Source of the DNA: a gamma proteobacterium HIMB30
Lineage (GTDB): Bacteria > Pseudomonadota > Gammaproteobacteria > Pseudomonadales > Litorivicinaceae
Length of the DNA stretch: 60,028 nt
Assembly (NCBI GenBank): GCA_000227525.2
Contig: AGIG01000016.1
Coordinates: 1-60,028, forward strand
Direction of reading: 5' to 3'
Positions 1 through 9,241 of the stretch are shown here, in pieces. A model generated the notes under the pieces. That model worked only from the letters and a program-made list of their open reading frames with translations. It was not told the DNA's origin and ran no database searches. The position numbers and the translations under genes are program-made. The number at the start of each line of letters is the position of its first letter. Positions within the stretch are counted from its first letter, which is position 1.

Positions 1-103
1 CTAAGCCTTCTTTTTTAACCTGTGCACGTCTTTTCTCCATTTCTTGATCAACTCGAGCACGGAGAACTTGCAATTCATTCAAACTTAAATGATCCAATTC
101 CAC
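1..103 (-). CDS. H-NS histone-like protein, N-terminal part (cut by window edge)
   Basis: Partial gene running off the left edge. The visible 34 residues begin MELDHLSLNELQVLRARVDQ and continue as a charged, helical segment rich in Glu, Lys and Arg. This resembles the N-terminal dimerisation helix of H-NS/MvaT-type nucleoid proteins, which silence AT-rich DNA. The GTG start at 103 is chosen because AAAGGA lies 8-9 bases upstream. The DNA-binding C-terminus is outside the window, so the family call is from the N-terminal pattern only. Confidence 0.55.
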   Translation of the reverse strand, partial: MELDHLSLNELQVLRARVDQEMEKRRAQVKKEGL

Positions 104-150
104 AGAACGATTCCTTTATTTAGAAAATTAAAACATGAACTTAAGTGTGA

Positions 151-178
151 ATATTAGGTTAGTGATAAAGTAATTCAA
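151..178 (-). promoter_or_regulatory. Putative sigma-70 promoter of the H-NS-like gene
   Basis: On the minus strand TTGAAT (173-178) and TAATAT (151-156) are separated by 16 bases. Each box matches the consensus at four of six positions. The spacing to the GTG start at 103 leaves a leader of about 40 bases. The rest of the 104-254 gap is AT-rich and must also hold the dusA promoter, which I could not place. Confidence 0.35.
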
Positions 179-254
179 CAGCATTGAATCTGTTCAGACT
201 TAAAACATTTGGACGAGGTGGTTTTAATTATTCAATCTTCGGTAAACTGCGGAA

Positions 255-1247
255 ATGGCAATTCCCGCATATCGACTCTCAACAGCACCAATGATGGAGT
301 GGACTGATCGTCACTGGCGTGTATTTGCACGTACATTGACCCGAAAGGCATTGCTCTACACCGAAATGGTCACGGCGCAGGCTTTGATCCATGGTGACTT
401 AGAACGACTCACAGCGCATTCACCTGCCGAATATCCGCTTGCGCTACAAATCGGTGGGTCAAACCCTGAAGAACTCTTTCAAGCCACTGATCGAGTCAAA
501 GATCTCGGGTTTTTCGAAATTAACTTAAATCTCGGATGTCCGTCTGATCGAGTTCAAGCCGGATGTTTTGGCGCTGCTTTAATGGCCGATCCCCGACGTG
601 TGTCAGACTGTTTAAGTGCGATGTGTGATGCCAGTGGATCAAATGGTCCAAAAATCACAGCCAAGATACGGCTCGGAATCGATGACCAGAATCCTGAACA
701 CTCGCTCCCGGAGTTTATGACTATGCTGAATGATTCAAACATTAATCATGTCATTATTCACGCGCGAAAAGCGATTTTAGGTGGGCTGTCTCCTAAACAA
801 AATCGGGAAATACCACCATTGAATTACGAGTTAGTCCATCAAATGAAAAAAGAGTTTCCTGACATGGAAATTGTTTTAAATGGTGGATTAAAAACAATTG
901 CGCAATGTCAGGCTGAAGTCGGTTTACTTGATGGTGTGATGATTGGTCGCGCCGCATATCAAACTCCACAAATACTCTTGCAGGTCGATCGGCAATTTTT
1001 CCATGAAGAGCCGCCAAATCGTAACGCCTTTGAGGCTCTCTTGAGCTATCGATCATATGTTGAGAGTACACTGGCGCTTGGATTCCCTTTGAAACACCTG
1101 ACAAGGCACCTCGTCGGTCTGTATCATCAGATCCCTGGCGCTCGAAACTACCGGCGCATATTGAGCGAACGCGCTCATTTACCAGGAGCTGACTGGGCTG
1201 TCATTGAAGACGCACTGGCAGCCATTCCAAACGTAGAGAACCTATGA
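255..1247 (+). CDS. dusA: tRNA-dihydrouridine(20/20a) synthase DusA
   Basis: FMN enzyme that reduces uridines in the tRNA D-loop, using NADPH. The 330-residue length fits DusA. The N-terminus carries the STAPMMEWTDRHWR segment typical of DusA rather than DusB or DusC. The active-site Cys is Cys95 in NLGCPSDRVQAGCFGA, the FMN-phosphate motif NGGLKTI follows near residue 213, and the C-terminal helical RNA-binding domain contains HLVGLYHQIPGARNYRR. The start is at the only ATG before the conserved core; its ribosome-binding site is weak. The stop overlaps the tal start in ATGA, so the two are probably co-transcribed. Confidence 0.95.
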   Translation: MAIPAYRLSTAPMMEWTDRHWRVFARTLTRKALLYTEMVTAQALIHGDLERLTAHSPAEYPLALQIGGSNPEELFQATDRVKDLGFFEINLNLGCPSDRVQAGCFGAALMADPRRVSDCLSAMCDASGSNGPKITAKIRLGIDDQNPEHSLPEFMTMLNDSNINHVIIHARKAILGGLSPKQNREIPPLNYELVHQMKKEFPDMEIVLNGGLKTIAQCQAEVGLLDGVMIGRAAYQTPQILLQVDRQFFHEEPPNRNAFEALLSYRSYVESTLALGFPLKHLTRHLVGLYHQIPGARNYRRILSERAHLPGADWAVIEDALAAIPNVENL

Positions 1248-2176
1248 CAAGCACACTCGACCAATTACGAAACCTCAGCGTTGTTGTTGCAGATACCGCT
1301 GATTTTCAAGCAATTGAACAGTTCAAGCCCATTGATGCGACCACCAATCCATCACTGATCCTCAAACAGGCGCAGTCTCCTGTCACTCAGGAACTCATCT
1401 TGGAAACCCAACAACAATTAACAAGCGGCGTATTCCAATCAGTGAGTGAGGCTGCACTGGATTTGTCGATCCGATTTGGCTTCGAAATCGCCAAGCGGAT
1501 CACCGGCTATGTCTCAACCGAAGTCGATGCCCGTTTGTCATTCAATACCGAGGCTTCAATCGAACAGGCAAAGCAAATCATCGATCAGTACGCCAAGCTC
1601 GGTATTGCTAAAGAGCGAATTCTGATCAAGTTGGCGTCAACATGGGAAGGAATTCAGGCAGCGCGCGCTCTTGAAGCCCAAGGAATTGGCTGTAACCTCA
1701 CACTCTTATTCTGCGAGGCGCAGGCCATTGCCGCAGCCAATGCACAGGCGACACTCATCAGCCCTTTCGTCGGCAGGATTCGTGATTGGTACATCGCGAA
1801 AGGTGAGACACCTTCATCAGTGGAAACTGATCCAGGTGTATTGTCAGTGCGCCGGATTCTTGATTTATACAGCCGCCATAACGTTAAGACCATTGTGATG
1901 GGGGCTTCGTTCCGCACTGCGGATCAAGTGCTTGCGCTTGCTGGCTGCGATCGACTCACCATTTCGCCTACACTACTTCAAGAGCTCGAGGCGCGAACCG
2001 AGTCAGTCAACGCTCTGCGAAAATCCAAATCCTCTGGCGAGGCGCTGCCCGAGATTGATCGCGACACGTTTTTATTGCAAATCGCGGCTGATCCGATGGC
2101 CACTGAAAAATTAGCCGACGGCATCACGCGGTTTGTCAAAGATCAGGAAATACTCGAATCATTACTGGTCAGTTGA
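1244..2176 (+). CDS. tal: Transaldolase
   Basis: Non-oxidative pentose phosphate enzyme moving a dihydroxyacetone unit between sugar phosphates. The 310 residues match the TalA/TalB class: DATTNPSLIL near residue 31, the Schiff-base lysine Lys129 in ILIKLASTWEG, and GCNLTLLFCEAQAIAAANAQ then SPFVGRIRDWY. The start overlaps the dusA stop by four bases. The last 15 bases overlap the end of the convergent mlaA gene, leaving no room for a terminator between them. Confidence 0.96.
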   Translation: MTSTLDQLRNLSVVVADTADFQAIEQFKPIDATTNPSLILKQAQSPVTQELILETQQQLTSGVFQSVSEAALDLSIRFGFEIAKRITGYVSTEVDARLSFNTEASIEQAKQIIDQYAKLGIAKERILIKLASTWEGIQAARALEAQGIGCNLTLLFCEAQAIAAANAQATLISPFVGRIRDWYIAKGETPSSVETDPGVLSVRRILDLYSRHNVKTIVMGASFRTADQVLALAGCDRLTISPTLLQELEARTESVNALRKSKSSGEALPEIDRDTFLLQIAADPMATEKLADGITRFVKDQEILESLLVS

Positions 2177-2872
2177 GGGATCGTCCAAGAACGGATCGTC
2201 TAAGAAGAGATCGACGACGATTCCATCATTGATTTCATAACGACGGCGTTGCTCGTACGCGCTGCGTAACAGAACGTAGGGATCCCCAACCGATTTTGGC
2301 TCCATTCCGAGTAACTGTGCCCGGGTTTGGATTCCATCGCCGATCAAAAGCTCTGTGGTTCCGACCTCATCTTGCCAACTAATGGGGTTAAACGGTCGAT
2401 CACCAAACTTCCCACCCAAATCCCGAAGATTACTCGGTCCCAAAACTGGGAGCACAAGATAAGGACCTGAGCCAACGCCCCAATAAGCGAGCGTTTGCCC
2501 CAAATCCTCTTTTTCTCGCTCGATACCCATGGCGCCTGCCACATCAAAAAGACCAAGCAAACCAAAGGTGGTGTTGAAGACAAAACGAGTCAACGAGCGC
2601 GCCGCTTTACCGGGCTTCGCTTGCAACACTGAATTCACAGCAGTGATCGGTTCGCCGAGATTATTGAAAAAATTACTGACACCTTTACGAACTGGTGCGG
2701 GCGTCACGGCCTGATATCCTTCGGCAACCGGCTTTAACACGTACCGATCGGCTTTTTGATTGAACGAGAACATCGCACGATTCCATCCTTCAAATGGATC
2801 ATTTTCAGTTTCAGCATGCCCGACCAAAGGCACACACAGCAGAGCGATAACACACCACATTGCGCGAATCAT
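2162..2872 (-). CDS. mlaA: MlaA/VacJ family outer-membrane phospholipid transport protein
   Basis: MlaA sits in the outer membrane and, with the MlaBCDEF system, removes phospholipids from its outer leaflet. The 236 residues carry the family core: DPFEGWNRAMFSFN near residue 26, FFNNLGEP, the FVFNTTFGLLGLFDVA segment and the LPVLGPSNLRD motif. The N-terminus is an ordinary signal sequence ending ...VPLVGHA; I see no lipobox Cys, although MlaA is usually a lipoprotein. The ATG overlaps the hrpA stop by four bases, so it is transcribed after hrpA. The rest of the mla operon is not in the window. Confidence 0.9.
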   Translation of the reverse strand: MIRAMWCVIALLCVPLVGHAETENDPFEGWNRAMFSFNQKADRYVLKPVAEGYQAVTPAPVRKGVSNFFNNLGEPITAVNSVLQAKPGKAARSLTRFVFNTTFGLLGLFDVAGAMGIEREKEDLGQTLAYWGVGSGPYLVLPVLGPSNLRDLGGKFGDRPFNPISWQDEVGTTELLIGDGIQTRAQLLGMEPKSVGDPYVLLRSAYEQRRRYEINDGIVVDLFLDDPFLDDPSTDQ

Positions 2873-5800
2873 ACGTCTCGATAGTCCTTTAATGCATTCA
2901 GTAAGCGTTTAAACGACACTTTATCTCGTGTTTTTAATGTTTGTGCAAAACAGAGTACGCGAAACTCTTCGATTTGCCACCTCAATTCAACCAATGGCGG
3001 GTCTTGCGTACGCCAGTCAGCAGGATATGTCGGCCAGAGTTGCTTCAATTCTGACTCAATCTGATGAATCTCCTGTTGCCATTGCGCGTCCAATAAAAGA
3101 CGCGACTGCAACTTATCCAAGCGGATCTCGAGTGCTTTAAGATATCGATCGAGGTCAATCAATCGTTCAGGCGGCGTTTGGTTAAGAATATCTCCACATA
3201 ATTCAGTCATATGTGCTTTCATCGCAGCAATTGAGGTCAACCACGATGGCGGAATTTTCCCACCCAGACGCTGATTTAATTGCCGTTCGCGTGTTTTCGT
3301 AGACTGAAGTGCAGTGGCAATTTTTTTCGCCTGATCAACAAGCCTTTCCCTGACACGCTGTTTCGCGGTAACAAACGCATCGTGATCCATGATTTCAGTA
3401 CCAGTATCTAAGCAGGCAAGAACGATTAAACGCTGCAAACGCGCCTGATCGGTTTCATCATGACAGACGGAAACAACTGCCTTTTGATAGCTTGCATCCT
3501 TCGATTGGACGAAGCGAAACAGATCAGAGCACCGTTCTACAAGCAGTTGAGCTACCGCCGTTTGCTGCTGGATCGATGCATCCTTCGGATCATAAAGGCT
3601 CTTGAGGACTACATCCCCCTCATGCAATACAAGCCGCTGAAATTGCTTCATCTGAACCCCGCCAACTTGAGTCAAGGTCTCATGCTCCAGACGCAAGCCA
3701 GGCGGCCAATCGTGATATGTTTCTACGGATTCAATGCTTTGTACGGTTGTCACCTGTGAAGCCAGACGCCCTTGGAGCGCGCTCAAGTCGCGATCAACAT
3801 CCATCACCATGCCGTCTGAATCGACAACCTCAATCCGCAATTTTAATCTCGCATCTAACTGATGATCAGCCCAAACCAGCGGATCAATCGCTACGCCTGT
3901 CCGTTTGGTCACACAACGGGCGACAGCCTGACTCAAACTCTGTTGATCGGCCTCGATCACCGGCATGATTGTTTTGACGAAATCGGGAATTGGAACCAGT
4001 TGACGACGCACTGATTTCGGTAGTGCACGAATCATCGCTTCAACTTTGTCTTCAATTGCACCCGGAACCGTTCGCTCGAGATGATCGGGTTTGATCTGCA
4101 TCAGCGCTTCGATCGGAAGTTGAACAGTGATTCCGTCTTCGTCACGGCCAGGTGCAAATTGATAGCTGGCAGGAAGCGTTAAGTGCCCCAGTGCCAGTTG
4201 CTCCGGAAAATGGGCCGTATCAATTGGCACATTGGAGTCGAGCTTCAAATCATCAATCGTGAGATACAGCCGTTGCCTTTCAGAAGAACTCGATTTCTTC
4301 CACCATGTCTCGAGACTTCTCACATCAGTGACAGTGTCTGGAAAACGTGATGCAAACCACTCTGCCATATCATCGGGAGCTTTCATCAAATCAGCCCGAC
4401 GCAGCTTCGCCTCAATGTCAGCTGCTTCGGAAAAAATGGATTTGTTGTGCGTGATAAACGGTAGGCTCGTCCGTATCGCTCCGACGATCAGGCCCTCAGT
4501 GATCAATAATTGCCTCGCATGCGCCGCATCGATGGCGGCGTAACCAACAGTTTCCTTTTCAATCAGAGCCAGTCCAAACAGGCGCGTGGTTCGATAACAC
4601 AGAGCACGACCTTGCTTTTTGGACCAAAACGGCTCTGCATAGGAATATTTCAATAATCGCGGGACAGCGTCGATGACCCACTTCGGATCAATTTGAGCGA
4701 CGGTGCGTGCAATGACTCGATGAGTTTCAATCAGTTCTGCTGCCATAACCCAAGGTGCTTTGACCTGTAAGGCAGCTTTTGGAACACGAAAATGTCGATT
4801 CCTCACACCAAGATAATCATGCTCCTCACGATGACCGATTTGACTTGCAAGCCCTGTGAGTAAAGCGGTGTGAAAACCAACACGATCCAATTCCTCCGAT
4901 TGTGCTGCATGCTTTTGGTCCCTGAAGCTCAGAAGCGTCTGCCGATGAATTTCTCTCCACTCGCGCAACCGGTTGTAATTCAGCCCTTCGGTTAGACACC
5001 ATTGACGAAATTTTGAGTGACTCAACGCATCTCGCGATTCTTCAACTAGATTCCACAAGTTCAGCAAGGTGACAAATTCACTCGATGGATCAATCACCGT
5101 TTCGCTTGAGAAGCCAGGCTCTCTTGGATCCTGTATCGACAGCGCAGAAGCCACCACACTGACCTCCCAAAAGACATGACGTGTTTCGGCATCCAGCAAG
5201 ATTCGACCGATTCTCGGATCGAGCGGTAGCCGCGCCACACGGCGACCTAAGGGTGTCAACCGACCCCGAGGTGAAACTAGATCCAACTCGCGAAGCTGAT
5301 GAATACCATCACGAACAAGCTGTGGCTCCGGTGGATCAACGAATGGGAAATCCAGTGGATCGCCAAGATTGAGATCAAGGCACTGCAAGACCACTGAGGC
5401 CAGATTCGTTCTCAGGATCTCTGCATCCGTATACTGGGCACGGGATTGATAATCCTCTTGGTCAAACAGGCGAATAGCGATTCCAGGCTCCGTTCGACCA
5501 CACCGCCCCGACCGCTGATTGGCACTGGCCTGACTGATGGGCTCGATCGGCAAGCGTTGAATACGGCTACGCGGTGAATATCGGCTAATTCTTGCGAGCC
5601 CTGAATCAATTACATAACGAATGCCAGGGACCGTTAGAGAGGTTTCAGCGACATTCGTTGCGAGAACGATGCGTTGCATCCCCTGCCCAGTCGGATGAAA
5701 GATCCGCGTTTGCTCTTTCGCTCCAAGTCGGGCGTATAAGGGCAGCACATCCAATCGATCAACAGCCGCTTGTCGCAAAAAGTGAGACACATCGCGAATC

Positions 5801-6633
5801 TCGCGTTCACCGGGTAAGAAGACCAGGATGTCGCCCATGGGGCGTTGCTGGTTTCGATCAATTGCTCGCAAATCAAAGATTGATTGATGGATGGCTTGGG
5901 CAAGCCGAGTTCCATCCAATTTTGAGATGTCGACATCACGAATCGGCTGGTATTGCACTTCTACAGGAAATGTTCGTCCCGAAACCTGTATCACCGGAGC
6001 ATGATCAAAGTGCTCGCTAAATTTTTCATAATTGATCGTTGCCGAGGTCACAATGACCTTCAAATCAGGTCGCCGCGGAAGAATGGTTTTTAAAATTCCC
6101 AGCAGAAAATCAATATTCAGGCTCCGTTCGTGAGCCTCGTCGATAATGATCGTGTCATATCGCTTCAGCAGCGGATCGTCACGAAACTCAGCTAATAAGA
6201 GCCCATCGGTGACCAATTTGATCGCCGTATGATCAGAGCTTTGACGTTCAAATCGCACCTGATACCCACAGAGGTCCCCAAGCTCGGTCTTGAGTTCCTC
6301 GGCGATCCGATTGGCGACCGAACGTGCTGCCAATCGACGGGGTTGCGTGTGGACGATTTGTTGATCAACACCGCGCCCAAGTTTTAGACATAATTTAGGC
6401 AACTGCGTGGTCTTACCTGACCCCGTTTCGCCCACAACCACCACAACCTGATGTGTGGAAAGCGCGCGCTCAATGTCATCCAGCGCGTCGGTCACCGGAA
6501 GATCAGGAAATTCGAGCGTTAATAGCGCCCCTGGCCCAGCTTTGGGGTGCGGTATTTCACAACTGAACAATGACAAAGTTTTCTCACATTGTTTTGGCGA
6601 GGGGAAACTGAATGATTCCGAACAAAAAATCAA
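2869..6633 (-). CDS. hrpA: ATP-dependent RNA helicase HrpA (DEAH box)
   Basis: Large DEAH-box RNA helicase, known in E. coli for mRNA processing and ribosome rescue. At 1254 residues it is close to the usual 1300. Walker A GETGSGKT is at residues 68-75, DEAH at 165-168, motif III SAT soon after, and the QRSGRCGR motif VI near 380. A long C-terminal region (DUF3418 type) follows the helicase-associated domains. The N-terminus is about 20-30 residues shorter than in E. coli and its first 40 residues are poorly conserved, so the exact start (ATG at 6633) is uncertain. It is divergent from ppnN and followed by mlaA with a four-base overlap. Confidence 0.95.
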   Translation of the reverse strand: MIFCSESFSFPSPKQCEKTLSLFSCEIPHPKAGPGALLTLEFPDLPVTDALDDIERALSTHQVVVVVGETGSGKTTQLPKLCLKLGRGVDQQIVHTQPRRLAARSVANRIAEELKTELGDLCGYQVRFERQSSDHTAIKLVTDGLLLAEFRDDPLLKRYDTIIIDEAHERSLNIDFLLGILKTILPRRPDLKVIVTSATINYEKFSEHFDHAPVIQVSGRTFPVEVQYQPIRDVDISKLDGTRLAQAIHQSIFDLRAIDRNQQRPMGDILVFLPGEREIRDVSHFLRQAAVDRLDVLPLYARLGAKEQTRIFHPTGQGMQRIVLATNVAETSLTVPGIRYVIDSGLARISRYSPRSRIQRLPIEPISQASANQRSGRCGRTEPGIAIRLFDQEDYQSRAQYTDAEILRTNLASVVLQCLDLNLGDPLDFPFVDPPEPQLVRDGIHQLRELDLVSPRGRLTPLGRRVARLPLDPRIGRILLDAETRHVFWEVSVVASALSIQDPREPGFSSETVIDPSSEFVTLLNLWNLVEESRDALSHSKFRQWCLTEGLNYNRLREWREIHRQTLLSFRDQKHAAQSEELDRVGFHTALLTGLASQIGHREEHDYLGVRNRHFRVPKAALQVKAPWVMAAELIETHRVIARTVAQIDPKWVIDAVPRLLKYSYAEPFWSKKQGRALCYRTTRLFGLALIEKETVGYAAIDAAHARQLLITEGLIVGAIRTSLPFITHNKSIFSEAADIEAKLRRADLMKAPDDMAEWFASRFPDTVTDVRSLETWWKKSSSSERQRLYLTIDDLKLDSNVPIDTAHFPEQLALGHLTLPASYQFAPGRDEDGITVQLPIEALMQIKPDHLERTVPGAIEDKVEAMIRALPKSVRRQLVPIPDFVKTIMPVIEADQQSLSQAVARCVTKRTGVAIDPLVWADHQLDARLKLRIEVVDSDGMVMDVDRDLSALQGRLASQVTTVQSIESVETYHDWPPGLRLEHETLTQVGGVQMKQFQRLVLHEGDVVLKSLYDPKDASIQQQTAVAQLLVERCSDLFRFVQSKDASYQKAVVSVCHDETDQARLQRLIVLACLDTGTEIMDHDAFVTAKQRVRERLVDQAKKIATALQSTKTRERQLNQRLGGKIPPSWLTSIAAMKAHMTELCGDILNQTPPERLIDLDRYLKALEIRLDKLQSRLLLDAQWQQEIHQIESELKQLWPTYPADWRTQDPPLVELRWQIEEFRVLCFAQTLKTRDKVSFKRLLNALKDYRDV

Positions 6634-6696
6634 CTCACCGCTTTTTTCGTCACATGAAATATGTAACTCTCAGAGGGGTATGCATAGGATGTTTTC

Positions 6697-8085
6697 ATGA
6701 ATCGCCCAAGCGCCGTCACTGAGGCTATGACGCTTCTCGAGACCTCAATTCACCCCCGAAACCATCTCGCGTTTTTAAGCCAACACGAAGTTGATCGCCT
6801 CATCAATCGAACTGATGAAACACTCTATCCTCTGATTCGTAATTGCGCCCTGGCTGTTCTGAATAGCGGCGTCGCAACCGATGACAGTCTAGGATTATTC
6901 TCGCAATATCCAGACTTTGACATGGAATTTGAACGCCATCCACGAGGGCTACAGGTCACCTTAAAAAATGCGCCAGCTCAAGCATTCGTGGATGGGACAC
7001 TGATCGAAACAATTCATGATCAATTATTTGCCGTCCTACGTGATTTATTGCACAGCCGCGACAGCAGCCAAAATCTTAACGCGCTATCACCACGTGACTG
7101 CTCAAATCTTGTATTTCAACTCCTTCGCAATGCAAAGGTTCTCGAATCAAATCGAGAGCTTTCATGCATTGTCTGTTGGGGTGGTCACAGTATCAGTCAG
7201 GCTGAATATGACTACTCTCAGGCTGTCGGCCAAGAACTGGGTTTACGTCGGCTGGATATTTGTACCGGTTGCGGTCCTGGCGCTATGAAGGGGCCGATGC
7301 GTGGAGCAATCTACGCGCACAAACGCCAAAACTACACAGAAGGCCGATTGATTGGCATCAGTGAACCAGGAATCATCGCCGCTGAACCTCCGAATGGAAT
7401 GATATCTGAGCTTGTGATCATGCCCGATATCGAGAAGCGTCTTGAAGCATTTGTTCGAATCGCGCATGGAATCGTGATTTTTCCAGGCGGCGCTGGAACC
7501 GTTGAGGAAATGCTATACCTGCTCGCAATACTCGGTGACTCACGCAATACTCGCGACCCACTTCCAGTGATTCTCACAGGCCCCGCATCGTCAAGAGCTA
7601 CCATTGAGGCTTATGTTGAATTTTTAACTCTCACGCTGGGTGCGGATGCTGTTTCTCGAATGACAATCATTATCGGTGATCCAGTGACCGTGGCAGAGCA
7701 CATTCAACGTGGTCGCGAGGACGTCAAAAATTATCGATTAAGTACCAATGACGCGTATTACTTTAACTGGACACTGCACATCCCGAGCACCCTTCTGTCA
7801 CCCTTTGTCCCGACACACCAGTCGATGTTGGCACTGCAGCTCGACAAGGATCAACCACCTCAAAATCTCGCTTGTGAACTGCGTCGTTTGTTTTCTGGCA
7901 TCGTCGCAGGCAACGTCAAACCTGAGGTCCGGCGATCGATCGACTCACAAGGCCCCTTTCAGATTAAGGCAGATCCTCACCTTGTCGCAGCCATCGATCA
8001 GTTGTTGAACCGCCTTATCACTGAACAACGTATGAAGATGGATGGAGAGTATCAGCCCTGTTACAAAATAATCTCAACACGTTGA
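6697..8085 (+). CDS. ppnN: Nucleotide 5'-monophosphate nucleosidase PpnN (LOG family)
   Basis: PpnN (YgdH) splits the N-glycosidic bond of purine and pyrimidine monophosphates and is controlled by (p)ppGpp in E. coli. The 462 residues match the family length. The central LOG (lysine decarboxylase-like) Rossmann domain shows CTGCGPGAMKGPMRGA near residue 190 and the signature PGGAGTVEEMLY near residues 262-273, flanked by the N- and C-terminal domains special to PpnN. It starts 63 bases from the divergent hrpA. Its stop overlaps the TTG start of the next gene. Confidence 0.93.
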   Translation: MNRPSAVTEAMTLLETSIHPRNHLAFLSQHEVDRLINRTDETLYPLIRNCALAVLNSGVATDDSLGLFSQYPDFDMEFERHPRGLQVTLKNAPAQAFVDGTLIETIHDQLFAVLRDLLHSRDSSQNLNALSPRDCSNLVFQLLRNAKVLESNRELSCIVCWGGHSISQAEYDYSQAVGQELGLRRLDICTGCGPGAMKGPMRGAIYAHKRQNYTEGRLIGISEPGIIAAEPPNGMISELVIMPDIEKRLEAFVRIAHGIVIFPGGAGTVEEMLYLLAILGDSRNTRDPLPVILTGPASSRATIEAYVEFLTLTLGADAVSRMTIIIGDPVTVAEHIQRGREDVKNYRLSTNDAYYFNWTLHIPSTLLSPFVPTHQSMLALQLDKDQPPQNLACELRRLFSGIVAGNVKPEVRRSIDSQGPFQIKADPHLVAAIDQLLNRLITEQRMKMDGEYQPCYKIISTR

Positions 8086-8864
8086 AAAAATTAGAAATTA
8101 CTGGCGCTATTGTGCGTGCGATCATCCGCATCTTATTGCTTTTGGGTTGGTTTTTCGTTTCTTTGGTTCAGCAGACACTTGGGTTCATTTTGAGAACAGG
8201 TGACGGCCGCCATCTTCGACTTCGATTTTATCGCGGCGCATTGCGGATCCTCGGTATTCGCATTCGTGTTTATCATGAATTGAGCCCAAGACGCCCGCTA
8301 TTCGTTGTTGCCAACCATGTGTCTTATCTCGATGTGTTTATTTTAGGCGCGTTAATTCCAGCTGTGTTCGTATCTAAGCAGGAGGTGAGAGATTGGCCGG
8401 TTGTTGGTTGGGTGGCTTGGCTTCAACGCACTATATTTATTGCGCGAAGGCGATCGCGTGCGGGCGATGAGCTCAGACCCCTTGGCGACGCATTGGAAAA
8501 TGGCTTTAACATCATCATGTTCCCGGAGGGTACATCCACAGATGGGACAATCGTTCTCCCCTTTAAAAGCGCACTTTTTGAAGCACCAAGACGCGCAAAC
8601 GCGTACACACAGCCTGTCAGTTTGATCTATCGGGAACGCCATGGCGGCGTGCTATCCGACAAAGATCGTCAGTTTTACACGTGGGGAACGGACGCACCTT
8701 TTTTTAATCATTTCCTGAAACTGATTTTAAGGCCCGGTGTTCTGGTCGAGGTCTGGATTCGGAGACCAATCAGTCCCCAACTCGATCGTAAGCAACTGGC
8801 GAAACTCGCCGAAACGCGGGTCAGCGCTCCCTTAAGACATCGGGTAAATCGGGATTATTTTTAG
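8082..8864 (+). CDS. 1-acyl-sn-glycerol-3-phosphate acyltransferase family protein (PlsC type)
   Basis: Membrane acyltransferase that probably acylates lysophosphatidic acid or another lysophospholipid. An N-terminal hydrophobic segment (residues 8-35) is followed by the catalytic HX4D motif in NHVSYLD near residue 72 and the FPEGTS phosphate-binding motif near residue 147. The start is TTG at 8082, overlapping the ppnN stop, which suggests translational coupling. The stop overlaps the convergent acpS by four bases. A second, different acyltransferase is at 22585. Confidence 0.85.
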   Translation: MKKLEITGAIVRAIIRILLLLGWFFVSLVQQTLGFILRTGDGRHLRLRFYRGALRILGIRIRVYHELSPRRPLFVVANHVSYLDVFILGALIPAVFVSKQEVRDWPVVGWVAWLQRTIFIARRRSRAGDELRPLGDALENGFNIIMFPEGTSTDGTIVLPFKSALFEAPRRANAYTQPVSLIYRERHGGVLSDKDRQFYTWGTDAPFFNHFLKLILRPGVLVEVWIRRPISPQLDRKQLAKLAETRVSAPLRHRVNRDYF

Positions 8865-9241
8865 TCTTCAATCGTACAAAATGCAATCGCGTGGGTCCGC
8901 TCGTCGCTGATACTCAAATGGATCCGAGATCCGCATGCACTTCTTAAGGTCGCATTCTCGCTATTTAGGACGACCAAAGGCTTACCAAGCTCATCATGCG
9001 ATATTGCGATATCGTGAAAACCAAAGCCACGACCGATTCCCGTACCAAGCGCCTTGGCAATGGCCTCTTTGGCAGCAAATCGTTTTGCGAGGAAGCCCGC
9101 CTGCATCGATGGGTTCAACTGATGCAATTCAGTCAGTTCTTCGGCGGCAAGAATTCGCTTAGCGAAATGATCACCATGTCGTTTTACCGCATCATGGATC
9201 CGAGCGATTTCACACAGATCAACGCCAATACCAACGATCAT
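8861..9241 (-). CDS. acpS: Holo-[acyl-carrier-protein] synthase
   Basis: Transfers the 4'-phosphopantetheine arm of CoA to acyl carrier protein. The 126 residues are typical. The Mg-binding residues are visible as Asp8 in GIGVDLCEI and Glu59 in KRFAAKEAIAKALGTGI. It is the last gene of the rpoE-to-acpS run and overlaps the pdxJ stop by four bases (ATGA), as in many gammaproteobacteria. Confidence 0.96.
   Translation of the reverse strand: MIVGIGVDLCEIARIHDAVKRHGDHFAKRILAAEELTELHQLNPSMQAGFLAKRFAAKEAIAKALGTGIGRGFGFHDIAISHDELGKPLVVLNSENATLRSACGSRIHLSISDERTHAIAFCTIED

Noticed and set aside
5592-6020. 142-residue plus-strand frame
   Set aside because: Lies entirely inside hrpA on the opposite strand, with no family features or ribosome-binding site.
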